Origin: MKSF01 sp037190225
GTDB lineage: Bacteria; Bacteroidota; Bacteroidia; Chitinophagales; Chitinophagaceae
Direction of reading: 5' to 3'
Length of the DNA stretch: 64,000 nt
Assembly: GCA_037190225.1 (NCBI GenBank)
Contig: JBBCJL010000003.1
Span: 124,001-188,000 of the forward strand
Below, in pieces: positions 10,054 through 19,001 of this stretch; the first letter of the stretch is position 1; each line of letters begins with the position of its first letter. The notes under the pieces are model-generated. The model was not told the origin of the DNA. It did no database searches and saw only the letters and a program-made list of their open reading frames with translations. The position numbers were made by a program, and so were the translations under genes.

Positions 10054-10327
10054 TCAGGGTCATTAAAAAGATAAAAACACCGCCGTTCTGCCATAAAATA
10101 CAGCAACCGCCCCAAAAGGTACCCTGTCCGCTTAAAATGCAGACCGGCTATTACCCGGAATATCTTTTTACATCCTAAAAATAACGCGCTTACAAATTTA
10201 TAAAAGACCTGCCGTGGCTCAATAAAAATCCCATATATACGTTAAATATTTCTGCAAGCTGCGCTATTCCGGCCCCGGCTATGAATTTATACATATTATT
10301 GCATTTTCCGGTAAAAATTTAAAGAAA

Positions 10328-10645
10328 ATGCCCGTAAAATACAGGATCATCGCAGCAGCGCTGGCGCTATTACCCGCTTTCCAGTCCTGCACCCCGCTTT
10401 CGGATTGCTTCAGCTGTACCGTAAGCTACCAGAATTATGAATGGACCACCGTCAACAGGGAGCGTGACAGCTCCTATACGGAACATAAAGAGTTCTGTAA
10501 TGTGGACAGGAGCGTTATTTCGGATTTTATTGAAAGCAACCGGGATACGATCATTATAGAAAGGCATTTCCCGGGAGCTACCGCACCTTACCCGGATAAA
10601 TTCGCCAAGCGGGCAGATTGCTCCAGGTTTGTAAAGAAGAAATAA
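10328..10645 (+). CDS. Small putative lipoprotein of unknown function
   Basis: The 105-aa product has a typical lipoprotein signal: a basic start (MPVKYR), a hydrophobic stretch, and the lipobox AFQSC with the acylated cysteine at residue 21. The mature part has about 85 residues and five cysteines, including CFSC close to the anchor, so disulfide bonds are plausible. I do not recognise a family. A second tiny frame encoding two membrane helices follows after only five bases, which suggests the two are transcribed together. Confidence 0.65.
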   Translation: MPVKYRIIAAALALLPAFQSCTPLSDCFSCTVSYQNYEWTTVNRERDSSYTEHKEFCNVDRSVISDFIESNRDTIIIERHFPGATAPYPDKFAKRADCSRFVKKK

Positions 10646-10650
10646 AATAA

Positions 10651-10824
10651 ACACCGCCAGGATGCGTCCTGCAGCTTTTAAATCCTTTCATAGCGATCCC
10701 CTTATTGATCATCATAGGCTTATACAGCCATTTTAGCCGGCGGGGCAAAAAAGGGACGACCCTCCTCCGGAGCGGTCTCGCAGCGCTGCTTATCATAGTG
10801 CTTTATATCACCTGGCTGCTGTAA
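10651..10824 (+). CDS. Possible small two-helix membrane protein (start uncertain)
   Basis: An open frame between the stop at 10648-10650 and the TAA at 10822-10824 encodes up to 57 residues. It shows two hydrophobic segments (FIAIPLLIIIGLYS and LAALLIIVLYITWLL) separated by a basic loop SRRGKKG, the layout of a small hairpin membrane protein. No ATG lies in this frame. CTG at 10669 or TTG further in are the only near-standard starts, so it may instead be a coincidence or a decayed gene. It sits directly between the lipoprotein gene and its terminator. Confidence 0.35.
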   Translation, partial: TPPGCVLQLLNPFIAIPLLIIIGLYSHFSRRGKKGTTLLRSGLAALLIIVLYITWLL

Positions 10825-10826
10825 TC

Positions 10827-10860
10827 AAAAAGGTTCCCGGTCATATTCGGGAACCTTTTT
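10827..10860. terminator. Bidirectional terminator
   Basis: A 13-bp perfect stem (10827-10839 with 10848-10860, core aaggttcccg) has A and T runs as its outer ends. It serves the plus-strand lipoprotein unit and the convergent hydrolase gene. Confidence 0.92.
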
Positions 10861-10882
10861 GGGATATCTTAATCTGCAGGTA

Positions 10883-11890
10883 TTAATGCGTCTTTTTGAT
10901 CGCCAGCAGCGACCAGTCCGTATCTGCCTTCACCATATGGTTGGTCAGTGTACCCAGTCCGTCAATCTCCATTTCCACCACATCGCCGGGCTGCAGCCAT
11001 TGCGGTACTGCCTGCGGGTTTTCCAGCTTTGCCGTTCCGTTCAGCTCCAGGAAGCAACCTGTGCCCACTGTACCGGAACCGATCACATCCCCGGGATATA
11101 CATCCACACCATAGGCGCAACGCTCAATGATCTCCGCAAAGGTCCAGTCCATATCCGCCACATTACCTTCGCTGACCTGGATGCCATTTACCTTGCAGGT
11201 CATTTTCAGGTTGTAATTATTGCCCGTATGATTTTCCTTGGCAGGCACCTTATAAGGCTCCAGCTCATCAGGGGTGACCAGCCACGGACCGATAACGGTC
11301 GAAAAGTCCTTACCCTTGGCAGGCCCGAGATTCAGCTTCATCTCTTCCATTTGCAAGACCCGTGCGCTCATATCGTTCATAATACAGAAGCCCGCTATAT
11401 ACCTGTCTGCTTCCGCGGCGGTAAAGTTCCGGCCTTTCTTACCCAGCACACAGGCGATCTCCAGCTCAAAGTCCAGGTTCCTGAAATGATCCGGCATACA
11501 CTCTACGGCACCGGGCCCCTGGATGGCATTATGATTGGTAAAATAGAAGATAGGATATTCATCGAATTCCGGGATCATTTCCACTCCCCTGTTCCTGCGT
11601 GCGGCAAATACGTGCTGGCGGAAGGCATAGCCGTCCCTGCAGGACGCAGGCCTCGGCACAGGCGCTATCAGTTGCACATCGGACAGCGCAACCGAAGGAA
11701 CAGCCTCAGGATTGTTTTTAATATGCTTATCCGCTTCTTTCGCGATCTCTGCGAGCTGCTCCCAGCTCTGCAGCATTTCCGTCAGGGTACGCGGCAGGCG
11801 GTCAGAGGCTTCGTTTAAATTATATAACCTATCGCTGATCAGCAGCGCGGACTGCTCAGCTCCGTTGTTGAGATAAGTAGCTATTTTCAT
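10883..11890 (-). CDS. Fumarylacetoacetate hydrolase family protein
   Basis: The product is 335 aa with the FAH fold: FELEIACVLGKKGRNF and NDMSARVLQMEEMKLNLGPAKGKDF give the metal-binding acidic residues and the conserved GPAKGKDF segment, and GDVIGSGTVGTGCFLEL is the typical C-terminal block. Family members cleave C-C bonds in fumarylacetoacetate or related diketo acids. Because hmgA is in the same window, a role as the last step of tyrosine breakdown is plausible but not shown. The start at 11890 (MKIATYL) is chosen because an upstream extension of 89 residues on the same frame looks non-coding and overlaps the divergent gene. Confidence 0.87.
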   Translation of the reverse strand: MKIATYLNNGAEQSALLISDRLYNLNEASDRLPRTLTEMLQSWEQLAEIAKEADKHIKNNPEAVPSVALSDVQLIAPVPRPASCRDGYAFRQHVFAARRNRGVEMIPEFDEYPIFYFTNHNAIQGPGAVECMPDHFRNLDFELEIACVLGKKGRNFTAAEADRYIAGFCIMNDMSARVLQMEEMKLNLGPAKGKDFSTVIGPWLVTPDELEPYKVPAKENHTGNNYNLKMTCKVNGIQVSEGNVADMDWTFAEIIERCAYGVDVYPGDVIGSGTVGTGCFLELNGTAKLENPQAVPQWLQPGDVVEMEIDGLGTLTNHMVKADTDWSLLAIKKTH

Positions 11891-11926
11891 AACAGGAATA
11901 AAATAGTATTGAACATATAATGGCAG

Positions 11927-11934
11927 CAAAGATA
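11927..11934 (-). promoter_or_regulatory. -7 element for the FAH-family gene
   Basis: TATCTTTG on the minus strand matches the -7 consensus exactly, 37 bases before the start at 11890. It supports that start and rules out the longer upstream frame. Confidence 0.55.
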
Positions 11935-11966
11935 ACTTATTCAAAGGATTTACACGAAGGAGATCG

Positions 11967-11974
11967 TATTTTTG
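11967..11974 (+). promoter_or_regulatory. -7 element for the GSCFA gene
   Basis: TATTTTTG matches TAnnTTTG and lies 22 bases before the ATG at 11997. Together with the element at 11927-11934 it makes this 106-base gap a divergent promoter region. Confidence 0.55.
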
Positions 11975-11996
11975 CAGCCATAAGCTTTCCCGAAAC

Positions 11997-12992
11997 ATGC
12001 AATTACAACTGCCCATCCAGATACCCTCCCCTACGCCTCTCATCGAGCACCGGGACAGGATACTGCTTACAGGATCCTGCTTTACCGAGCATATGAGCGG
12101 CAGGCTGGCACAGGCCAAATGGCAGACGCTCGCCAATCCCAACGGCATCCTGTTCAATCCCCTAAGCGTGGCCGATGCCCTGGTGAGCTATATAGAGCAC
12201 CGGACCTACACGGAGGATAGCCTGTTCTACCTGAACGAGCTGTGGCAGCACTGGGATTTTCACTCCCGGTTCTCCAATGTGGACAAGGCAACGGCACTGG
12301 AAGATATGAACCGAAGCATCAGCAGCGCGCACCGGTTCCTGGAATCCGCGGACTGGCTTATCATTACCCTGGGATCGGCTTACCAGTATTTTGACCGGCA
12401 CACGGACAACAGGGAAATCCCTGTAGCCAACTGCCACAGGGCACCGGGACAGTGGTTTGAAAAACGCCTGCTGGGTACGCATATCATCATCCAGACCCTG
12501 CAAAAAACGATAGAATCATTAAGGCAGTTCAACCCATCCCTGAAAATCATATTCACTATCAGCCCGGTAAGGCATATCAGGGACGGGATCATTGAGAATA
12601 ACCGGAGCAAGGCGCGCCTGCTGGAAGCCGTGCATACGCTGACGGAACAGAATGAGGCCTGCTTTTACTTCCCCGCCTACGAGCTGGCGATAGATGTGCT
12701 CCGGGATTACCGCTTTTATGATATTGATATGGTGCATCCCAATTATGCCTGCACCCAATATATCTGGGAGCAATTTACAGATGCCTGTATGTCAGAGAAG
12801 GCCCGGGAAATAATGGTGCAGATGAAGGATATTACCACCGCTTTCCAGCACCGCACACGTTTCCCCGACACCCGGGCGCACCGGCAGTTCCTGAGCTCCT
12901 ATAGCCGCAAAGCAGCCCTGCTGATACAGGAATATCCCTATGTGGACCTGGAAGCGGAACGCGCATATTTTGACAGTCACGCATCACTGTAG
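11997..12992 (+). CDS. GSCFA domain-containing protein
   Basis: The 331-aa product carries the family-naming motif as TGSCFTEHM near residue 26, followed by NPNGILFNP. It also has the internal blocks ITLGSAYQYF and TISPVRHIRDG, and the late DMVHPNYACTQYIWEQF. GSCFA proteins are common in Bacteroidota and are related to SGNH-type hydrolases. The substrate is unknown. The last nine bases overlap the end of the convergent membrane protein gene, so no terminator separates them. Confidence 0.85.
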   Translation: MQLQLPIQIPSPTPLIEHRDRILLTGSCFTEHMSGRLAQAKWQTLANPNGILFNPLSVADALVSYIEHRTYTEDSLFYLNELWQHWDFHSRFSNVDKATALEDMNRSISSAHRFLESADWLIITLGSAYQYFDRHTDNREIPVANCHRAPGQWFEKRLLGTHIIIQTLQKTIESLRQFNPSLKIIFTISPVRHIRDGIIENNRSKARLLEAVHTLTEQNEACFYFPAYELAIDVLRDYRFYDIDMVHPNYACTQYIWEQFTDACMSEKAREIMVQMKDITTAFQHRTRFPDTRAHRQFLSSYSRKAALLIQEYPYVDLEAERAYFDSHASL

Positions 12993-14348
12993 CTGCCGCT
13001 TCCTGCTGACAGCATCCCGTGCCTGCAGGTAAGCCAGGAAAAAGCTGAAAGGCAGCACCCAGATCACCCTCGCATTGAACCGGCCCAGGTAAGTGCTTAA
13101 AGAGGTGGTTATAAATATATTCAGGCAGCAGCAGGCTGTAGCTGCCAATATAATGTAACTGTTCCGGAACCCGTTCTGCCTGTCTTTCGCCAGGTACATA
13201 CAGGCAGTGACGACCAGCAATACCAGCATGCCCCACCGGGTCACCTGATTGATGAGAGGAAAGTCAATGGCTCCTTTTTGCTGCCCGGCCGCCTGGAATG
13301 CAGGGAAGCTTTGCGGGTAAAATGCCCGGACATTATTCCAGGGACTGGTATTTTCCCCGAACCGGTGGATACCATCGTCCACATTGGTTTCAAATAGCGT
13401 AAAGAACGCATCTTTAATATTGGCCGCCATATACCTTTTCAGGTATTTCCCGGAGGTCAGCGTAGTGCTGACAATACTTTCATATTCCTTTTTCACAGCG
13501 GGCTCCAGCCACCTGCCGCCACTGTGCGGCCAGCCATCCTGCCACATAAAGTCCCACTGGCGCCCGTTAAAGCCGGTATCGCTTTTGCAGATTTCATAGT
13601 TTTTTACGGCACATTCTTCCTTTAATACCTCCTTCAGCAGCCCCATCTCCGCGATCCTGCTCATCAGGAAGACATGGCCGGACGGATTAGGGCTGAATAC
13701 CCTGAATACATTGTAATTGATATTGGCAGCTAGGCAATATATGGCTATCGTGCCAGTCAGTATTAACAACAGCCGGTTACGCAGGGGGCGCGCTCTTTTC
13801 CAAAAGGCATAGATGATACCTGCCAGGCACCAGAGCAGGCAAAGCAGCAGGATAGAGTTATGAATACTTGCAGCGATAAATATAATAAGGATAAAATAAG
13901 CGTTCACGCCTTTGCTATTGCGGGTGTACCTCATCAATCCCAGGACGGCCAGTACAAAATAAGCCATAAAGATATCAGGATTCAGCTGGCTGACAAACCA
14001 GGCGTAAGGGGTCAGTCCACTCAGGATCAATATGCTCACAAGGCTCAGCACACCTGCCTTTACCGCCGGAAAATGCTGCCGCAGCAACAGGAATACCAGG
14101 GACGTGCCAATACCGCTCTGCACCACGACACACCACATCGGGGACATCATCAGGCTGCTCGCCCTGATAAAGTAGGAATAAAAGACAGACCTGTCTATCG
14201 GCGGCCGGGAGATGAAAGCATGGGCAATATATGCGCCCGAATCAGGGTTCAGCAAAGGAAAAGCATTGTATAAAGCCGGCCAGATGCCTACCAGGATCGC
14301 TATGGCCAGCGCACTGCTCACTTTCAGGACAGTTGTAAAATCTTTCAT
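12984..14348 (-). CDS. Polytopic membrane protein of unknown function
   Basis: The product has about 454 residues with many hydrophobic segments, starting with VSSALAIAILVGIWPALYNA and continuing with LVFLLL, LSLVSILILSGL, DIFMAYFVLAVLGL and several in the C-terminal part. The first loop holds PLLNPDSGAYI, an acidic spot reminiscent of GT-C glycosyltransferases, but the rest does not let me assign it. The start at 14348 (MKDFTTVLK) is preferred because it puts a short basic stretch before the first helix; in-frame starts at 14384 and 14396 are possible. The stop overlaps the convergent GSCFA gene by nine bases. Confidence 0.7.
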   Translation of the reverse strand: MKDFTTVLKVSSALAIAILVGIWPALYNAFPLLNPDSGAYIAHAFISRPPIDRSVFYSYFIRASSLMMSPMWCVVVQSGIGTSLVFLLLRQHFPAVKAGVLSLVSILILSGLTPYAWFVSQLNPDIFMAYFVLAVLGLMRYTRNSKGVNAYFILIIFIAASIHNSILLLCLLWCLAGIIYAFWKRARPLRNRLLLILTGTIAIYCLAANINYNVFRVFSPNPSGHVFLMSRIAEMGLLKEVLKEECAVKNYEICKSDTGFNGRQWDFMWQDGWPHSGGRWLEPAVKKEYESIVSTTLTSGKYLKRYMAANIKDAFFTLFETNVDDGIHRFGENTSPWNNVRAFYPQSFPAFQAAGQQKGAIDFPLINQVTRWGMLVLLVVTACMYLAKDRQNGFRNSYIILAATACCCLNIFITTSLSTYLGRFNARVIWVLPFSFFLAYLQARDAVSRKRQLQ

Positions 14349-14484
14349 TTTCTTTTTTTGCTTAAGATTACCTTCACGCACCATCAAGACCCACACAGGA
14401 TATTAATATCTCATTAACACAATCCTGCTCTAAGAACACCGGAATTGCGATCTTTATTGTATCAGGAAAAATCTTTTTTAATGA

Positions 14485-14517
14485 ACAGCCCGCAAGCGGT
14501 CATCGCTTGCGGGCTGT
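14485..14517. terminator. Strong hairpin after smpB
   Basis: A 14-bp perfect stem (14485-14498 with 14504-14517, core cagcccgcaagcg) has a five-base loop and lies 16 bases after the smpB stop. It lacks a U run on the minus strand, so it may be a processing or stability hairpin more than a classic terminator. Confidence 0.6.
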
Positions 14518-14532
14518 ATATTGCTATGCTTA

Positions 14533-14997
14533 CTACCAGTCTTTAGCTTTCAGGCTTCTCTGGGCCTCTCTCTCTTTAATGGTATTACGTTTATCGTGCA
14601 GCTTCTTACCCCGACCCAGCCCTATCTTCAGCTTGGCAAAGCCGTTCTCGTTGATAAAGCAGGCCAGCGGCACGATCGTATATCCTTTTTCCTTGATCTT
14701 CTGCTGCCAGCGCTTGAGCTCCTTCTTTTTCAGCAGCAGCTTCCTTTCCCTCGTAGGATCATGACCCAGGTAGCCGGCATTCACATATTCCGCGATATGC
14801 AGGCTTTTGATCCACATCTCTCCTTTATGAAAAATACAGTAAGAGTCATTAAAGCTCACTTTTCCGGCCCGCACGGACTTGATCTCCGATCCCATCAGCA
14901 CAATACCAGCAACTAATTCATCTTCAATCGCATATTCAAACGTAGCAGGCCTGTTCTTGATATATACATTATTATTTGACTTCTTATGACTCGACAT
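14533..14997 (-). CDS. smpB: SsrA-binding protein SmpB
   Basis: SmpB binds tmRNA and brings it to stalled ribosomes for rescue and tagging. The 154 aa match the family. Visible blocks are NRPATFEYAIEDELVAGIVL, the conserved GSEIKSVR, the DSYC strand, and LLLKKKELKRW leading to the basic C-terminal tail (GRGKKLHDKRNTIKEREAQRS) that enters the mRNA channel. It lies 61 bases before the tRNA-Cys gene on the same strand, so the two may share the tRNA promoter. Confidence 0.95.
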   Translation of the reverse strand: MSSHKKSNNNVYIKNRPATFEYAIEDELVAGIVLMGSEIKSVRAGKVSFNDSYCIFHKGEMWIKSLHIAEYVNAGYLGHDPTRERKLLLKKKELKRWQQKIKEKGYTIVPLACFINENGFAKLKIGLGRGKKLHDKRNTIKEREAQRSLKAKDW

Positions 14998-15058
14998 AAC
15001 ACGCTATTAATTCACACAAAATTAAAAAATCCCACATAAACTTATGCAGGATTTTCAG

Positions 15059-15129
15059 AGGTACCAACCGGATTCGAACCGATGTACGCGGTTTTGCAGA
15101 CCGATGCCTAACCTCTCGGCCATGGTACC
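15059..15129 (-). tRNA. tRNA-Cys (GCA)
   Basis: The minus strand folds into a 71-base tRNA. The acceptor stem GGTACCA pairs with TGGTACC and is followed by discriminator U, as expected for cysteine. The anticodon loop CTGCAAA places GCA at 34-36, and the T arm contains GGTTCGAATCC. No CCA is encoded. Confidence 0.95.
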
Positions 15130-15143
15130 GTTTGAGTGGGTGG

Positions 15144-15175
15144 CAAAGATAAGTATTGCTTCCCCAATTTGCCAA
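15144..15175 (-). promoter_or_regulatory. tRNA-Cys promoter (TTG-N21-TATCTTTG)
   Basis: On the minus strand TTG (15175-15173) is followed after 21 bases by TATCTTTG (15151-15144), placing the start about ten bases before the mature tRNA. The 15176-15381 stretch between this and the nuo promoter holds nothing I can identify. Confidence 0.7.
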
Positions 15176-15381
15176 ATTTTTCTCAGATAATTTTTACAGC
15201 CACCCGTCCCGGCCTGCGGGGAAAAGGCTATTCCCTGTGCTGGCTGATGGTTTGCGACCCATTTTACAGCTCCGGAGCAGGTAAAAAAAGAGGTTCCGGC
15301 ACGCCTGCTTTTCCCGGCACGAACACCTGTTATCACATAAGTATTTTCTTTTGTAATATGAATATTTATACTGTCATATTC

Positions 15382-15412
15382 TTGTAATTTCTTAAACTAA
15401 AGCCTATTTTTG
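15382..15412 (+). promoter_or_regulatory. nuo operon promoter (TTG-N20-TATTTTTG)
   Basis: TTG at 15382-15384 and TATTTTTG at 15405-15412 are 20 bases apart, a full match to the Bacteroidota primary sigma-factor promoter. Transcription would begin near 15419 and the nuoA ATG is at 15449, so the in-frame TTG at 15410 cannot be the translation start. Confidence 0.75.
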
Positions 15413-15448
15413 CGAGTTAGTGCATTACTTTTTAAATCGTATTTTATC

Positions 15449-15844
15449 ATGCATCCGATATTGTTAAATATCTCAGGCAACCAGGAAGTTTCAGCGTTTG
15501 TACCGGTAGTTATTCATCTGATCGTTGCGGTTACATTTGTTGCACTGCTAATGGCCCTGACCCACCTGCTGGGGCCCAAAAGAAAGACCAGCGATAAGCT
15601 CATCAACTTTGAAAGCGGCATTGAGCAGATCGGGAACGCACGGCAGCCGATGGGCGTAAAATATTTCCTGGTAGCGATCCTGTTTATCCTGTTCGATGTG
15701 GAAGTGATCTTTTTCTACCCGTATGCCACGAATATCAGGGAGCTCGGGCAGGAGGGATTCTTTGCTGTATTGATGTTTGTCGCATTTTTCATATGTGGTT
15801 TCATATACGTTCTTAAAAAAGGCGCTTTAAAATGGGAAGACTAA
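15449..15844 (+). CDS. nuoA: NADH-quinone oxidoreductase subunit A
   Basis: NuoA is a small membrane subunit of complex I near the quinone site. The 131 aa contain three membrane helices (AVTFVALLMALTHLL; YFLVAILFILFDVEVIFFYP; FFAVLMFVAFFICGFIYVL), and the acidic FDVEVIFFYP motif is the family hallmark. The ATG at 15449 is chosen because the only upstream start is a TTG inside the promoter. It opens the nuo operon. Confidence 0.95.
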   Translation: MHPILLNISGNQEVSAFVPVVIHLIVAVTFVALLMALTHLLGPKRKTSDKLINFESGIEQIGNARQPMGVKYFLVAILFILFDVEVIFFYPYATNIRELGQEGFFAVLMFVAFFICGFIYVLKKGALKWED

Positions 15845-15906
15845 GCACAGCTTTCCCATTTTTCATTTAGATATAAAAACGAATTATTTTAAAGGAGAAC
15901 AGACTT

Positions 15907-16479
15907 ATGCCCCGTTCCATTCAATATAATCAAAATTCAAAAGTTACACAAACCCAGGAAATACCGGAAGGCTACTTCGGAGAGGGCTTTATGGCCACCA
16001 GCCTGGATAAGGTGATAGGGCTTGCCAGGGCAAATTCAATGTGGCCTTTACCTTTCGCAACATCCTGCTGCGGCATTGAGTTCATGGCTACCATGGGCGC
16101 CAACTATGACCTGGCCCGTTTCGGGTCGGAGCGGATGGCCTTCACGCCCCGCCAGTGCGATATGCTGCTGGTAGCCGGCACTATTGCCAAGAAGCTGGCA
16201 CCGGTATTGCGCCAGGTGTACCTGCAGATGGCGGAGCCCCGCTGGGTCATTGCCATCGGTGCCTGCGCCAGCAGCGGGGGTATCTTTGATTCCTATTCCG
16301 TATTGCAGGGCATAGACCAGGTGATACCGGTGGACGTATATGTGCCGGGATGCCCGCCAAGGCCGGAAGGCATACTGGACGGCGTGATGAAGCTGCAGGA
16401 GATCGTAAAGAATGAAAGCCTGAGAAGACGAAATTCCGACCATTACAAGGCGCTGCTGAACAGCTACGGGATAGAATAA
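15907..16479 (+). CDS. nuoB: NADH-quinone oxidoreductase subunit B
   Basis: NuoB holds cluster N2, the last iron-sulfur cluster before quinone. The 190 aa contain SCCGIEFMA with the twin cysteines, IGACASSGG, and VPGCPPRPEGI, supplying the four cysteine ligands. The N-terminal 40 residues are variable. Confidence 0.97.
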   Translation: MPRSIQYNQNSKVTQTQEIPEGYFGEGFMATSLDKVIGLARANSMWPLPFATSCCGIEFMATMGANYDLARFGSERMAFTPRQCDMLLVAGTIAKKLAPVLRQVYLQMAEPRWVIAIGACASSGGIFDSYSVLQGIDQVIPVDVYVPGCPPRPEGILDGVMKLQEIVKNESLRRRNSDHYKALLNSYGIE

Positions 16480-16512
16480 TACTTTTAATAGCATTTTACT
16501 ATTATCAAGACA

Positions 16513-17016
16513 ATGATTTTAAACAAGGATTATATACAGGAGAAGCTCACCGCCAGGTTTGGACAGGATGTATCAGAATGGGATGAGCAATTCGGCATCA
16601 TCAGCTTCAGGGTGGCGCCTTTAAAGAACCTGGAAGTAGTGAACCATCTCTTTTCAGAAGCGGACCTGGGCTTCCGGTTCCTTACAGATATTACAGGCGT
16701 GCATTTCCCGGACAGGAAAGGGGAAGAGCTCTGCATCGTTACCCACCTGCACAATCTGCAGGCCAATGTAAGGCTTAAAATGAAAGCGTATGTGCCTGTT
16801 GAGCAGCCGGACACCTACTCCCTGGTGCCTCAGTTTGCCGGCGCCAACTGGATGGAAAGAGAGACCTATGACTTTTACGGCATTAACTTCCTGGGACACC
16901 CTAACCTTACACGTATCCTGAACGCGGATGAAATGGATTATCACCCGATGCGTAAGGAATACCCGATGGAAGACCCTACCCGTATGGACAAGGATGATGA
17001 AATGTTCGGCAGATAA
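16513..17016 (+). CDS. nuoC: NADH-quinone oxidoreductase subunit C
   Basis: This peripheral-arm subunit has no cofactor and packs against NuoD. The 167 aa show the typical FLTDITGVHFPDR and the late block WMERETYDFYGINFLGHPNL followed by HPMRKEYPM. NuoC and NuoD are separate genes here, not the fused NuoCD of enterobacteria. Confidence 0.95.
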   Translation: MILNKDYIQEKLTARFGQDVSEWDEQFGIISFRVAPLKNLEVVNHLFSEADLGFRFLTDITGVHFPDRKGEELCIVTHLHNLQANVRLKMKAYVPVEQPDTYSLVPQFAGANWMERETYDFYGINFLGHPNLTRILNADEMDYHPMRKEYPMEDPTRMDKDDEMFGR

Positions 17017-17077
17017 TCAACCAATCATTACCCACAAACTGACAGGCTGCACAGCAGCTTTCTCAATACAATAAGAT

Positions 17078-18292
17078 ATGGCTGACAAGCAAATCATATT
17101 ACCCGAAGAAACGCTCGACAAGGAATATACCACGATCAACCTGGGACCTACGCACCCCGCGACCCACGGTATCTTCCAGAATGTGATGAAAATAGACGGT
17201 GAGAAGGTCATCAGCACGGAAATGACCGTAGGCTATATCCACCGCGCATTTGAAAAGATTGCGGAAAGACGCCCCTACTACCAGGTAACACCGCTTACAG
17301 ACCGGCTGAACTACTGCTCCGCTCCCATCAATAATTTCGGCTGGCATATGACCGTAGAGAAGCTGGCAGGCATAGAGATCCCGCCGCGCGTGGACTATCT
17401 GAGGGTCATCATCATGGAGCTGGCGCGGATAGCCGATCACCTGGTCTGCAATTCGGTTATAGGCGTGGATACCGGCGCGCTGACCCCCTTTACCTATGTA
17501 TTCCAGTGGCGGGAAAAGATATACGAGATATATGAAAGCATCTGCGGGTCCAGGCTGACCACCAATATCGGTCGTATAGGCGGGTTTGAAAGGAATTTTA
17601 CTGATGTGACCTGGGCCAAGATCCACAAATTCGTGGAGGAGTTCCCGGCTATGCTGAAGGAATTCGAGGCCCTGCTGACAAGGAACCGAATCTTTATGGA
17701 CCGTTGCATCGGCGCGGGTCCCATATCGGCGGAAAAGGCTTTAAGCTATAGCTTCACCGGCCCTAATCTCAGGGCTGCGGGCGTGGATTATGACGTAAGG
17801 GTACATACGCCTTACTCAAGATATAATGAATTCAGTTTTGAAATACCCGTAGGCACTACCGGCGATGTATATGACCGATACCTGGTGCGGAATAAGGAAA
17901 TGTGGGAAAGCCTCAGCATTGTCCGCCAGGCGCTGGACAAGCTGAAAGGGCTGGATAGCAACATCTTTCACGCGGATGTTCCGGACTTTTACCTGCCGGA
18001 GAAAGCAGATGTCTATACTAAAATGGAAGCGCTTATCTACCATTTCAAGATCGTTATGGGAGAAACGGACCTGCCGGCAGGCGAGGTGTACCATGCCGTG
18101 GAAGGCGCCAATGGCGAGCTGGGCTATTACCTGATCAGCGACGGGGGACGCACACCTTACAGGCTGCACTTCCGCCGCCCCTGCTTTATCTATTACCAGG
18201 CCTTTAATGAGCTGGTAGCCGGCGGGATGTTCAGTGATGCCATTATCACCCTAAGCTCTATCAATGTGATAGCCGGTGAGCTGGATGCTTAG
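17078..18292 (+). CDS. nuoD: NADH-quinone oxidoreductase subunit D
   Basis: NuoD is the 49-kDa-type subunit that forms the quinone pocket with NuoB. The 404 aa carry LGPTHPATHGIFQ with the quinone-site histidines, GYIHRAFEKIAERR, and the C-terminal RLHFRRPCF and LSSINVIAGELDA blocks. It starts 61 bases after nuoC. Confidence 0.97.
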   Translation: MADKQIILPEETLDKEYTTINLGPTHPATHGIFQNVMKIDGEKVISTEMTVGYIHRAFEKIAERRPYYQVTPLTDRLNYCSAPINNFGWHMTVEKLAGIEIPPRVDYLRVIIMELARIADHLVCNSVIGVDTGALTPFTYVFQWREKIYEIYESICGSRLTTNIGRIGGFERNFTDVTWAKIHKFVEEFPAMLKEFEALLTRNRIFMDRCIGAGPISAEKALSYSFTGPNLRAAGVDYDVRVHTPYSRYNEFSFEIPVGTTGDVYDRYLVRNKEMWESLSIVRQALDKLKGLDSNIFHADVPDFYLPEKADVYTKMEALIYHFKIVMGETDLPAGEVYHAVEGANGELGYYLISDGGRTPYRLHFRRPCFIYYQAFNELVAGGMFSDAIITLSSINVIAGELDA

Positions 18293-18386
18293 GCAGGCCT
18301 GTAGCTGCTTGCTGATAAAGATCCCTGCGAATGATAATGGATAAATTGAATATATTTTATCAAAAAAGAAAAAAATAAATAGAGAA

Positions 18387-18881
18387 ATGGTACAATTTTC
18401 TCCGGAAAGATTCAATAAAGTACAGGAAATCATAGCGCGCTATCCCGAAGGGAAGCAGAAGAGCGCCCTGATCCCCGTATTGCATATAGCACAGGAAGAG
18501 TTTGGCGGCTGGCTCGATGTTCCGGCAATGGATTATGTGGCTTCCTTATTGGACATCAAGCCTATTGAAGTGTATGAGGTAGCATCATTCTATACGATGT
18601 TCAACCTGAAGCCTGTCGGGAAGTATGTGCTGGAAGTCTGCAGGACAGGCCCCTGTATGCTGTGCGGCAGCGACCAGATCATAGAGCATATCAAAAATAA
18701 ATTAGGCATTAAAGAGGGCGAAACCACGGCAGACGGCCTGTTCACGCTGAAGCCGGCAGAATGCCTCGGGGCCTGCGGCTATGCGCCTATGATGCAATTG
18801 GGTAAATTTTACAAGGAGCACCTGACCATAGAGAAAGTAGACGCCTTGCTGGATGAGCTGAGAGCAAACGGCAGGCGCTAA
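18387..18881 (+). CDS. nuoE: NADH-quinone oxidoreductase subunit E
   Basis: NuoE belongs to the NADH dehydrogenase module and carries the [2Fe-2S] cluster N1a. The 164 aa include the thioredoxin-like fold with ligands in CRTGPCMLCGS and ECLGACGYAP. In most operons nuoF follows directly; here two unrelated genes intervene (19002-21649) before nuoF. Confidence 0.96.
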   Translation: MVQFSPERFNKVQEIIARYPEGKQKSALIPVLHIAQEEFGGWLDVPAMDYVASLLDIKPIEVYEVASFYTMFNLKPVGKYVLEVCRTGPCMLCGSDQIIEHIKNKLGIKEGETTADGLFTLKPAECLGACGYAPMMQLGKFYKEHLTIEKVDALLDELRANGRR

Positions 18882-19001
18882 GAGAAAGGTCGATACGGAT
18901 AACAGGACGGTACATAAAAAATTGTGACCGCCTCTCATTCCGGGAATGGGGAAACAACATACAAAACTAATACATCCGGCAGATCATCCCGGAGCTGAAC
19001 A

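Noticed and set aside
10859..11818. Long plus-strand frame of 319 codons opposite the FAH-family gene
   Set aside because: It is antisense to a well-supported gene, rich in His, Arg and Pro, and has no recognisable motifs; it arises from codon bias.
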